Positions 7,221-14,289 of a stretch of 18,481 nt of DNA are shown piece after piece. Source of the DNA: Chitinophagaceae bacterium UBA5175 (GTDB taxonomy: Bacteria > Bacteroidota > Bacteroidia > Chitinophagales > Chitinophagaceae); NCBI GenBank assembly GCA_002413325.1, contig DHWT01000196.1, forward strand, positions 1-18,481, in the 5' to 3' direction. A program made the translations under genes and the position numbers. Numbering within the stretch: the stretch's first letter is position 1; each line of letters opens with the position of its first letter. Under the pieces are notes generated by a model that was not told where the DNA came from, did no database searches, and worked only from the letters and a program-made list of their open reading frames with translations.

Positions 7221-8651
7221 TTAAAGTCCGCCAATACTGATTAATTTTTTCTCCAGGTATTCAAACAACCCTTCACTCCCGCTTTCATGTCCCTGCCCGC
7301 TTTGCTTCCAGCCGCCAAAAGGCAGTTCCGTTCCATGGGGCGCCCACTCATTAATGCCGACCATACCAAACTCCAGACGCTCGGCAGCATGGATGGCCGT
7401 TTTCAGGTCGTTCGTGAATACATAGGCTGCCAGCCCGTACTCTGTGTTGTTAGCCTTTTCAATCCCGTCGTCCAGGTTGTCAAATGAAAACAGGGGAAGT
7501 ATGGGACCGAATATTTCCTGCTTTGCCAGGGAGGATTCCTGATCCAGGTTGGTTACTACGGCCGGTTGAACAAAATAACCTTTGGGCAGTTGATCCGGAA
7601 TATATCCGCCCGTTAAAATACGGGCATTTTCCTTTTTCGATTTTTCCAGTAATTCAAAAACGTTGTCCCTTTGTTTTTTGGTAATGAGCGGTCCGATCTG
7701 CACGCCCTCTTCATTCCCAAATCCCACTTTCAGTTGCGATACATATTTACTCAGCTTAGCAGCAAATTCAGAATAGATATTCTTATGCACATAGAATCGC
7801 TGCGGCGCGATACATACCTGGCCGTTATTACGGAAACGCGCAACCGAGGCTGATTTCGCGATGGCATCGGTATCCACGTCGTCAAAAATCAGGACCGGAG
7901 CATTGCCGCCCAGTTCCAGCGATAAACGGGTCTGGGTGAGCGAAGCCCCATCCATTAATATTTTTCCCACGCGGGTACTGCCGGTAAAACTTATTTTCTT
8001 CAACCTCGGATCTCTCAGCATGGCATCACCGATCGCGGGCGCGTCGCCGGTTACCAGGTTGATGACGCCTTTCGGCAGGCCGCTCTGAACCAGGGCCTGC
8101 AACAGGTGATGGGCACTTAAAGGCGTGCTTTCAGCCGGCTTGGCCACCACCGTGTTACCCGCTGCCAGTGCAGCTGCCCAGGCCCGGGCGGGGTTATAGG
8201 CCGGAAAATTCCAGGCCGTGATGACGCCGATCACACCCATGGGCTGCCAGATATAGGAACTGCGCTTATCCGGACGGTTGGTGGGAATGGTTTTTCCATA
8301 GGCCCTCTTTCCTTCTTCTGCATACCATTCAAACAGATTGGCAGCAACAGCAAATTCTCCCTTTGCTTCGGCAAAGGGTTTACCGGTTTCCAAAACCATA
8401 TCGGTTGCGATGGTGCCCAGATGCTCGCGTAAATAAGCCGCTGCCTTCTTTAAGATCTCGGCGCGCGTATAAGGTGTGGTGTGCCGCCAGGTTTTAAAAG
8501 CTTCTGCAGCGGCATCGATGGCCAGCACGGCGTCTGCCAGACCGGCTTTTGCCATTTTCGAAATCAATTCCTCCGTGGACGGATTGACCAGGTCGTAGGT
8601 TGACCCGTCCCGGGCATCCACCCAACCGGCATTGATAAATAGTTTATTCAT
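7221..8651 (-). CDS. NAD(P)-dependent aldehyde dehydrogenase, succinate-semialdehyde dehydrogenase-like (GabD/aminobutanal type)
   Basis: A 476-residue aldehyde dehydrogenase of the usual length. Visible marks: VITAWNFP with the oxyanion Asn148, VVAKPAESTPL with Lys171 for NAD(P) binding, SFTGSTRVGK (221-230), LELGGN with general base Glu246, the catalytic NNGQVCIAPQR with Cys280, and EIFGP near the C-terminus. All catalytic residues are intact. The ETIP-like stretch EEGKRAYGKTIPTN and overall pattern resemble succinate-semialdehyde dehydrogenases. The catalytic loop reads QVCIAPQR rather than the QTCVCANR usual in GabD, so another aldehyde such as 4-aminobutanal or glutarate semialdehyde is possible. 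It acts in the cytoplasm. Its ATG overlaps the stop of the upstream aminotransferase by four bases (ATGA), implying coupled translation and probably consecutive reactions: transamination, then aldehyde oxidation. Confidence 0.87.
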   Translation of the reverse strand: MNKLFINAGWVDARDGSTYDLVNPSTEELISKMAKAGLADAVLAIDAAAEAFKTWRHTTPYTRAEILKKAAAYLREHLGTIATDMVLETGKPFAEAKGEFAVAANLFEWYAEEGKRAYGKTIPTNRPDKRSSYIWQPMGVIGVITAWNFPAYNPARAWAAALAAGNTVVAKPAESTPLSAHHLLQALVQSGLPKGVINLVTGDAPAIGDAMLRDPRLKKISFTGSTRVGKILMDGASLTQTRLSLELGGNAPVLIFDDVDTDAIAKSASVARFRNNGQVCIAPQRFYVHKNIYSEFAAKLSKYVSQLKVGFGNEEGVQIGPLITKKQRDNVFELLEKSKKENARILTGGYIPDQLPKGYFVQPAVVTNLDQESSLAKQEIFGPILPLFSFDNLDDGIEKANNTEYGLAAYVFTNDLKTAIHAAERLEFGMVGINEWAPHGTELPFGGWKQSGQGHESGSEGLFEYLEKKLISIGGL

Positions 8652-9967
8652 ACAACCTGCTTTGTTAAAAAATCCAAACCTGCTTCAATCATGTCCAGTC
8701 CTTTTTGTAAAAGGGGTTCTTCGATAACCAGGGGGCTTAATACGCGGATGATGTTTCCCTGCAACCCCGCATTGATCAGGATGAGGCCCTGTTCCGCGCA
8801 GTAACTGATCAGTTTTTTGCAGAGGTCCGCATCCGGCTGGAAGGGATCCTGATGTTTAACGAGTTCAAAAGCCATCATGGCCCCGAGACCGCGCACGTCC
8901 CCGATGGCTGTATATTTTTTCTGCATGGACAGAAACCTCCCGCGTACGATGTTGCCCACTTTTTCTCCCAGTGCATTGATATGGATGTCTTCCATATAAT
9001 CCAGCGTGGCGATGGCCGCTGCACAACAAACCGGGTTTCCCGGGTAGGTACCCCCGATGGTCGAGGGTTTACAGGCATCCATAATGGACGCTTTACCGAT
9101 CACGCATCCGATCGGCATGCCACTGCCCATACTTTTCGCCCAGGTGGAAATATCCGGAACCACATCGAAATGCTGGTATGCCGCCCACTTCCCGGTTCTT
9201 CCAAAACCACTCTGTACCTCGTCCAGAATTAACAGGATACCCTGTTGATCGCAGATCTTGCGCAAACCCTGCAGGTATTTTTTTGGCACTACGTTAAATC
9301 CGCCTTCACCCTGCACCGGTTCTATAATAATGGCGGCCACCTGGCTGGCGGACACAGTCGTATGAAAAAAATGCTCCAGCTCACGGAGATGGATATCCGA
9401 AAAGGCATCGGGATCCATTCCGCTACCGTACCGGTAACTATCCGGGAAGGGAATGCGGTAAACCTCCGGTGCAAAGGGACCGCAGCCGGCCTTATATCCC
9501 ACTTTGGAAGTCAGGGTCATGGCCATCAGGGTTCTTCCGTGAAAAGCGCCTCCGTAACAAATGACGGCAGACCGGCCGGTAGCCTGCCTGGCTATTTTGA
9601 TGGCATTCTCCACGCTTTCTGCGCCGGAATTGGTGAGCATCACCTTTGTATGATCCCCATGCGGGAACAGGTTCACCAGTTTTTCCGCCAACTGCAGGTA
9701 TCGTTCATAGGTTGCTACGTTAAAACTGCAATGGATCAGGGTTTCAGCCTGCCGTTGTATGGCTTCCACCACCGGGGGCGGACAATGGCCTGCATTCACT
9801 ACCCCGATGCCGCCCGCGAAATCAATCATTTCCCGGCCGTCGGCATCAATGATGATACTACCCTTTGCACTCAGGGCGGTGGATGGATTAAAGATCCCGA
9901 TGGCATTGGGAACAAATTGATTTCTCCTGGCTAAAAGCTCCCGGGATTTTTCAGCTGTTACTGTCAT
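8648..9967 (-). CDS. Class III PLP aminotransferase, 4-aminobutyrate aminotransferase-like (first copy)
   Basis: A 439-residue class III aminotransferase. Marks in order: DFAGGIGVVNAGH (49-61), TNSGAESVENA (112-122) for the cofactor phosphate, FHGRT (142-146), EPVQGEGGF (216-224), LDEVQSGFGRTGK with Asp249, and TWAKSMGSGMPI with Lys278 as the Schiff-base lysine. The QSGFGRTGK version is closer to classical GabT than the second copy in this operon. The likely reaction is GABA (or a related omega-amino acid) plus 2-oxoglutarate to succinic semialdehyde (or homologue) plus glutamate, in the cytoplasm. It starts five bases after the Sad-type dehydrogenase and overlaps the next dehydrogenase gene by four bases, so it is flanked on both sides by semialdehyde dehydrogenases. 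Exact substrate not certain. I do not assign gabT because two paralogues are present. Confidence 0.88.
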   Translation of the reverse strand: MTVTAEKSRELLARRNQFVPNAIGIFNPSTALSAKGSIIIDADGREMIDFAGGIGVVNAGHCPPPVVEAIQRQAETLIHCSFNVATYERYLQLAEKLVNLFPHGDHTKVMLTNSGAESVENAIKIARQATGRSAVICYGGAFHGRTLMAMTLTSKVGYKAGCGPFAPEVYRIPFPDSYRYGSGMDPDAFSDIHLRELEHFFHTTVSASQVAAIIIEPVQGEGGFNVVPKKYLQGLRKICDQQGILLILDEVQSGFGRTGKWAAYQHFDVVPDISTWAKSMGSGMPIGCVIGKASIMDACKPSTIGGTYPGNPVCCAAAIATLDYMEDIHINALGEKVGNIVRGRFLSMQKKYTAIGDVRGLGAMMAFELVKHQDPFQPDADLCKKLISYCAEQGLILINAGLQGNIIRVLSPLVIEEPLLQKGLDMIEAGLDFLTKQVV

Positions 9968-9972
9968 ACTGT

Positions 9973-11346
9973 TTATTTTGATGCTTCTGCAGCAATGGTT
10001 TTTGCATTCACAAATTCCAAAATGCCATGGCGGCCCAGTTCTCTTCCGTATCCCGATTTTTTTATGCCTCCGAATGGCAGGCGCGGATCCGATTTAACGA
10101 GGGCATTGATAAAAACCGCTCCGGTTTCCATTTGTTTTGCCAGGGCAATGCCCTTTTCAATGTCCTTGGTCCACACACTGCCTCCCAGACCGTATCGCGA
10201 ACCATTGGCCAGCCGGATGGCTTCTGCCTCATCTTTTGCAGGGATCACGGCGGCCATCGGCCCAAAAGTTTCTTCTTCAAAAGCCGGCATGCCTTCTCTT
10301 ACATTCACCAGGAGGGCCGGTTTGAAATTGCAACCCTCCACCGCTCCTCCGAATTCGAGCCTGGCACCCATTTGCAAAGAATTCTTCAATTGCTTTTCCA
10401 GGGAACTCACCAGGTCCGGGCGCGCCATGGGGCCCGTGGTAATCGTTTTGTCAAAGGGATCTCCCTGTTTAAGTGTTTTGATCTGAAGCAGGAATTCATG
10501 CATGAAGCCGGGCATGGCATCCTGCAGGATAATAAAACGCTTGGCGCCGATACAGGATTGGCCGGCATTCAGCATCCGCGATTGCAGGGCAACGGAAACA
10601 GCGGACTTCATATCAGCATCCGGCAGGAGAATGAGGGCATCAGACCCGCCGAGTTCCATGACTGATTTTTTGATATAATGCCCGGCCAGGGAGGCCACCG
10701 AACTGCCGGCTCTTTCACTGCCGGTAAGGGTTACCGCCTGTACGATATCGGAAGACAAAATTTTTTCAACTGCCGGGATGTCGATTATCAGGCTGGTAAA
10801 AACGCCTTCCGGGGCGCCTGCCTCGAGGAAAATCTTTTCAAGCGCCAGCGCGCAGCCGCATACATTGGGCGCGTGTTTCAGCAAGGTCGTATTCCCCGCC
10901 ATCAGGGTGGGGGCCGCATAACGGAAGACCTGCCAGAAGGGAAAATTCCAGGGCATGATGCCCAGTACGACGCCAATGGGCTGATAGGTAACAAAACTTT
11001 TCGTATAACCTGCGACCAGGCTTTCATCTTTCAAAAAACCTTCAGCATGGTCTGCATAGTATTCTGCCGTCGAGGCACATTTCTCCACTTCTGCCCCCGC
11101 TTCCCCGATGACCTTACCCATTTCGTTTGTAATCAGGGCGGCCAGCATTTCCCGGTCGCGGCGCAAAATCACCGCCACCTGTTTCAACACGGCTGCCCGC
11201 ACTGAAAAATTCGTTTTTTTCCATGACCGGTATGCCGTGGAAGCCCTGCTGATGGCCAGGTCCAGGCGGGCATCATCCATCAGCGGATATTCAGCCAGTA
11301 TTTCCTGTGTGTAAGGAAAAACAGATTTGAAAACAGTATTTGGCAT
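9973..11346 (-). CDS. Succinate-semialdehyde dehydrogenase, short Sad/YneI type
   Basis: A 457-residue aldehyde dehydrogenase of the short Sad (YneI) class, whose members are around 460 residues. The frame stays open further upstream to 11523, but that extension runs into the amine oxidase gene and reads as low-complexity Arg/Cys-rich sequence. The ATG at 11346 gives MPNTVFKSVFPYTQE, a normal family N-terminus, 20 bases after the oxidase stop. Marks: GIMPWNFPFWQ with Asn134, LTGSERAG (208-215), MELGGSDA with Glu231, and NAGQSCIGAKR with catalytic Cys265. The QSCIGAKR loop and MPWNFPFWQ are typical of the Sad class, which oxidises succinic semialdehyde and related aldehydes with NAD+. Cytoplasmic. 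It follows the amine oxidase directly, so it could also take the aminoaldehyde made by that enzyme. Which of the two dehydrogenases serves which step cannot be decided from sequence. Confidence 0.88.
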   Translation of the reverse strand: MPNTVFKSVFPYTQEILAEYPLMDDARLDLAISRASTAYRSWKKTNFSVRAAVLKQVAVILRRDREMLAALITNEMGKVIGEAGAEVEKCASTAEYYADHAEGFLKDESLVAGYTKSFVTYQPIGVVLGIMPWNFPFWQVFRYAAPTLMAGNTTLLKHAPNVCGCALALEKIFLEAGAPEGVFTSLIIDIPAVEKILSSDIVQAVTLTGSERAGSSVASLAGHYIKKSVMELGGSDALILLPDADMKSAVSVALQSRMLNAGQSCIGAKRFIILQDAMPGFMHEFLLQIKTLKQGDPFDKTITTGPMARPDLVSSLEKQLKNSLQMGARLEFGGAVEGCNFKPALLVNVREGMPAFEEETFGPMAAVIPAKDEAEAIRLANGSRYGLGGSVWTKDIEKGIALAKQMETGAVFINALVKSDPRLPFGGIKKSGYGRELGRHGILEFVNAKTIAAEASK

Positions 11347-11366
11347 GCAATCGTATAATTTAATTA

Positions 11367-12908
11367 TCAATTCGCGTTCATCCGGCTGAGCATGGTTTCC
11401 ACGGCAACCCGGGCCGTTTCTGCTGCCCCGTTCATATAACCCTGGTATTCCTTGCTCACATGCTCGCCTGCAAAAAAAATATTGCCTACGGGCGTGGCTT
11501 CCCAACCGGACAAAGTGGACCACTGCCCCTTTTTAAAAGCACTGTATCCGCCCTTGGAAAGCGGGAAAACTCCCCAGCACCACTTCATATTTTTACCTGT
11601 ATATATTTTTTCTGCAGAGGGATATATACGATCCAGTGAAGCCGCCATCTTTTCGTTTAACAATGCCTCTTTGGCTTCGTTCATATAATCTCCAAAATCA
11701 CCTCCGCCAAAAACCGTAAAACTCCCTGTACTCTCAGACTGCATCTGGCTGCTGTCCCAGCCGGCGCCCAATAGCTGATCCGTAAAGGTATATCCCTGCT
11801 GGTTTGCCTTTCGCCAGGGCTTTTGATCTACACCCAGGATGAATTTGCAACTGTTGCCATAACCAATTTCATCAATACATTTTCGCTTTCCCGGTGGCAT
11901 GGGTACTTTGAACGGAATATTTCTTAAAATGCTAAAGGGGATTGTTATCAGCACATAATCAGCCACGACAGTTTTTTGATCGTTTGCCTGGCTGAAGATT
12001 AATTCATACCTGCCGGATTCAGACTGCCGTATTTCGGTAAGCCGTTGATTGAAGGTTACCTGCGCTTTTAATTTTTCATATAAACGGTCGGTCAGTTGCT
12101 GGCTGCCCCCTTTGATTTTATATACTTCATGTTCCGGACCAAATAACTGGTAATCCTTATTGATATCCATAGGTGGCACAAACATGATCAGAAAATTGAC
12201 GGCAGACTGATCCTTCGCTTCGGTTCCGTATTCCCGGGTTAAGACCACATTGATAAAATCAAATAACCAGCCCTGAATACCCAGTGCTTCCAGGTATTGG
12301 GTAATGGACTGTTCATCCAAATGACGAAATGAGGCGGCCGTGGTATGATCAATCAGCGGCGGCAGGGAAAGAACGTCTTTCATGATTTGTTTTGCAAAAG
12401 GCGTAATTTCCCTGCGCAATTCCGCCTGGCCCAGGTGCTGTCCTCCAAAATAATAGGTCTTCGGTGAAAGCCGGTCCTGCCGCAAATCATACAAAGACAG
12501 ATTCAATTCTTTTGCCAGTTTCAGCAGGTCGTCATGGGTTGTGTCTACAAATTCTCCGCCCATATCGGTGGTAATGCCTTCTCCAAACTGATCCTGCATC
12601 GTGAACATCCTGCCACCGGCACGGGAAGACGCCTCAAATATCCTGGTTTTGATTCCTTTTTTACTGAACTGATAGGCTGCATTTAATCCGGCCATACCGG
12701 CTCCCACAATGACAATTTCCGGAATGTCTTTCTTCTTTAATAAACAGGCAGGCAACAGGGCCATGGAACCGGCAGCCAGGCTCATATCCCGGATAAACCG
12801 GCGCCGGGTATTTTTCCAGGCAGTAATCGTTTTCTCCAATTCCGGATCACCGGATACGGCATCCGAAAAAGCGGCTTTAAAAAAATTCGTTAATGGATTT
12901 CTGGCCAT
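11367..12908 (-). CDS. Flavin-containing amine oxidase (MAO-like) with twin-arginine/lipoprotein-like leader
   Basis: A 513-residue FAD-dependent amine oxidase (PF01593 type) that would convert a primary or secondary amine with oxygen to an aldehyde or imine, ammonia and hydrogen peroxide. FAD site: IVIVGAGMAGLNAA (GAGMAG 69-74), Glu92, RAGGRM (96-101) and FFAGEHVSKEYQGYMNGA near the C-terminus. By alignment to human MAO-B by eye, the active-site lysine is Lys355 (NSCKFIL), the aromatic pair is Tyr455 (KGGYS) and Tyr491 (QGYMNGA), and the Cys that binds FAD covalently in MAO is Gly454, so flavin is probably non-covalent. Residues 1-55 look like an export leader: TRRRFIRDMS (34-43), a hydrophobic stretch, then LLPAC with Cys55. 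This suggests Tat export of the folded flavoprotein and possible lipidation. Substrate could be a polyamine, monoamine or L-amino acid. It starts five bases after SusD. Confidence 0.87.
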   Translation of the reverse strand: MARNPLTNFFKAAFSDAVSGDPELEKTITAWKNTRRRFIRDMSLAAGSMALLPACLLKKKDIPEIVIVGAGMAGLNAAYQFSKKGIKTRIFEASSRAGGRMFTMQDQFGEGITTDMGGEFVDTTHDDLLKLAKELNLSLYDLRQDRLSPKTYYFGGQHLGQAELRREITPFAKQIMKDVLSLPPLIDHTTAASFRHLDEQSITQYLEALGIQGWLFDFINVVLTREYGTEAKDQSAVNFLIMFVPPMDINKDYQLFGPEHEVYKIKGGSQQLTDRLYEKLKAQVTFNQRLTEIRQSESGRYELIFSQANDQKTVVADYVLITIPFSILRNIPFKVPMPPGKRKCIDEIGYGNSCKFILGVDQKPWRKANQQGYTFTDQLLGAGWDSSQMQSESTGSFTVFGGGDFGDYMNEAKEALLNEKMAASLDRIYPSAEKIYTGKNMKWCWGVFPLSKGGYSAFKKGQWSTLSGWEATPVGNIFFAGEHVSKEYQGYMNGAAETARVAVETMLSRMNAN

Positions 12909-12913
12909 AAAAA

Positions 12914-14284
12914 TCAGTACCCCGGATTTTGTACTACCACACCATTCGTAGCGGAAATTTCCCTTTGGGGAATGGGCATGATGGGCTGGACGCCCGTTCC
13001 CAGCACGGTATCCACATTACCCGTTCTGGCAAGGTCATATAATCGGCTTCCTTCAAAGTTCAATTCAGCCCGCCGTTCGTCCAGGATGGCATTGAGATAA
13101 CTGGTATTGTCCGGCACATCGGCTGGCAGCAGGGCCGTCATGCCCCTGGCTGTGCGAATGGTATTCAGGTCAGCCAGTCCCAGCGACCTGCCCGCCGCTT
13201 CCGCGCGTATCAGGTACATTTCAGCCAGCCGGAGAATAAAGCCGGAATTATCCTTAGTCGTTTCTCCCCGGTATTTCTGGGTGCGCCCGTCCGGCTCAAT
13301 GCTCGGATCTTCGTTCACCGTATCCACCAGGACACCGCGGGTATCAGACGGCCTGGACAGGAAAAAGTCGTTCAGGTTTTGTGAAGCCAGGAAATTAACG
13401 TCCGACCGCAGGGCATCGACGCGGGAATAGGTAAGAACATTATATGCGCTCTGGTTCTGCAGGTCAAATTTCAATTCAAAAATACTTTCCGGAGTCAGGC
13501 GGTCGGTATAAATTTTGGTTACTTCCCCGGGCGGGAATAATGAAAAGTTATTATCGCCAATCACCAGCCCGGCTGCTGTGATGGCTGTCGGATAATCCTT
13601 ATAATACAGGGAAACCCTTGCCAGCAAGGCATTTGCCGCTGCGATGGAAACATACTGGTTGCCGTTATAGGTATTAAGGGAGCTGATCGCCAGGTTCAGG
13701 TCGGCAAATATCTGTTTGTAGGTTTCATCCACGGTACTCCGGGGAATACTGGCCTTGACGCTATCGGTATTCGTTACCAGGGAAATCCCGTAAATGGAGG
13801 TTTTATCCCAGTGCTGCCCGTATAAACGGAGCAGGTCAAATTCACCCAGGGCCCGCACAAATAAAGCTTCCCCGAGGATATTGGATTTTTGGTCAGGCGG
13901 TACGCCAGGCACTTTATCTATATTATTGATGATCTTATTGGCCGTGTAGATGGTATTGTAAATGGCCAGGTAGATATTCTGCACATAGAGATTGGAGGTT
14001 TGCACCGTACGTGACGCGATATCATTGAGATCAATCACATCATATCCACCCGTTGTACCGTTGTCGGTATAACATTCAGAGATCAGGGGAAAAGAACCTC
14101 CATAATAATTCTTATCCTGCAGGGTGCTGTACATGCCGATCCGCGCATTGAGCAATCCGTTATAGCTGGTGAAAACAGTGGCATCCTCTACCGCATTCGG
14201 CGAATTCACGTCCAGAATTTTTTTACAGGAAGTAAAAGAAATCAGGACCAGACAGGCTATTGATATATAAAAACGCATAATCAT
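12914..14284 (-). CDS. SusD/RagB-family outer-membrane substrate-binding lipoprotein
   Basis: A 456-residue SusD-like surface lipoprotein. The signal peptide is short and ends FTSCKK, with Cys20 as lipidation site. The N-terminal part (LDVNSPNAVEDATVFTSYNG) and helical body are typical of the family, as is the C-terminal block with LAEMYLIRAEAAGRSLGLAD, LNTIRTARGM and ILDERRAELNFEGSRLYDLAR. SusD proteins form the lid over the paired SusC pore and capture ligand outside the cell. Best known for glycans, some serve peptides or other nutrients. The adjacent genes suggest an amine-containing ligand, which is an inference. The ATG at 14284 lies five bases after the SusC stop; a second in-frame ATG at 14278 is equally possible. 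No Shine-Dalgarno sequence precedes it, which is normal in Bacteroidota. At 456 residues it is on the short side for SusD proteins, which fits a small ligand. Confidence 0.93.
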   Translation of the reverse strand: MIMRFYISIACLVLISFTSCKKILDVNSPNAVEDATVFTSYNGLLNARIGMYSTLQDKNYYGGSFPLISECYTDNGTTGGYDVIDLNDIASRTVQTSNLYVQNIYLAIYNTIYTANKIINNIDKVPGVPPDQKSNILGEALFVRALGEFDLLRLYGQHWDKTSIYGISLVTNTDSVKASIPRSTVDETYKQIFADLNLAISSLNTYNGNQYVSIAAANALLARVSLYYKDYPTAITAAGLVIGDNNFSLFPPGEVTKIYTDRLTPESIFELKFDLQNQSAYNVLTYSRVDALRSDVNFLASQNLNDFFLSRPSDTRGVLVDTVNEDPSIEPDGRTQKYRGETTKDNSGFILRLAEMYLIRAEAAGRSLGLADLNTIRTARGMTALLPADVPDNTSYLNAILDERRAELNFEGSRLYDLARTGNVDTVLGTGVQPIMPIPQREISATNGVVVQNPGY

Positions 14285-14289
14285 TTTTT

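Noticed and set aside
9245..9934. 229-residue plus-strand reading frame inside the first aminotransferase
   Set aside because: Antisense shadow of a strongly supported gene, with His/Gly-rich composition typical of such shadows.
9973..11523. Upstream extension of the Sad-type dehydrogenase to 11523 (516 residues)
   Set aside because: It would overlap the amine oxidase gene by more than 150 bases, and the extra 59 residues are Arg/Cys-rich and unlike any dehydrogenase. ATG at 11346 gives the normal family N-terminus.
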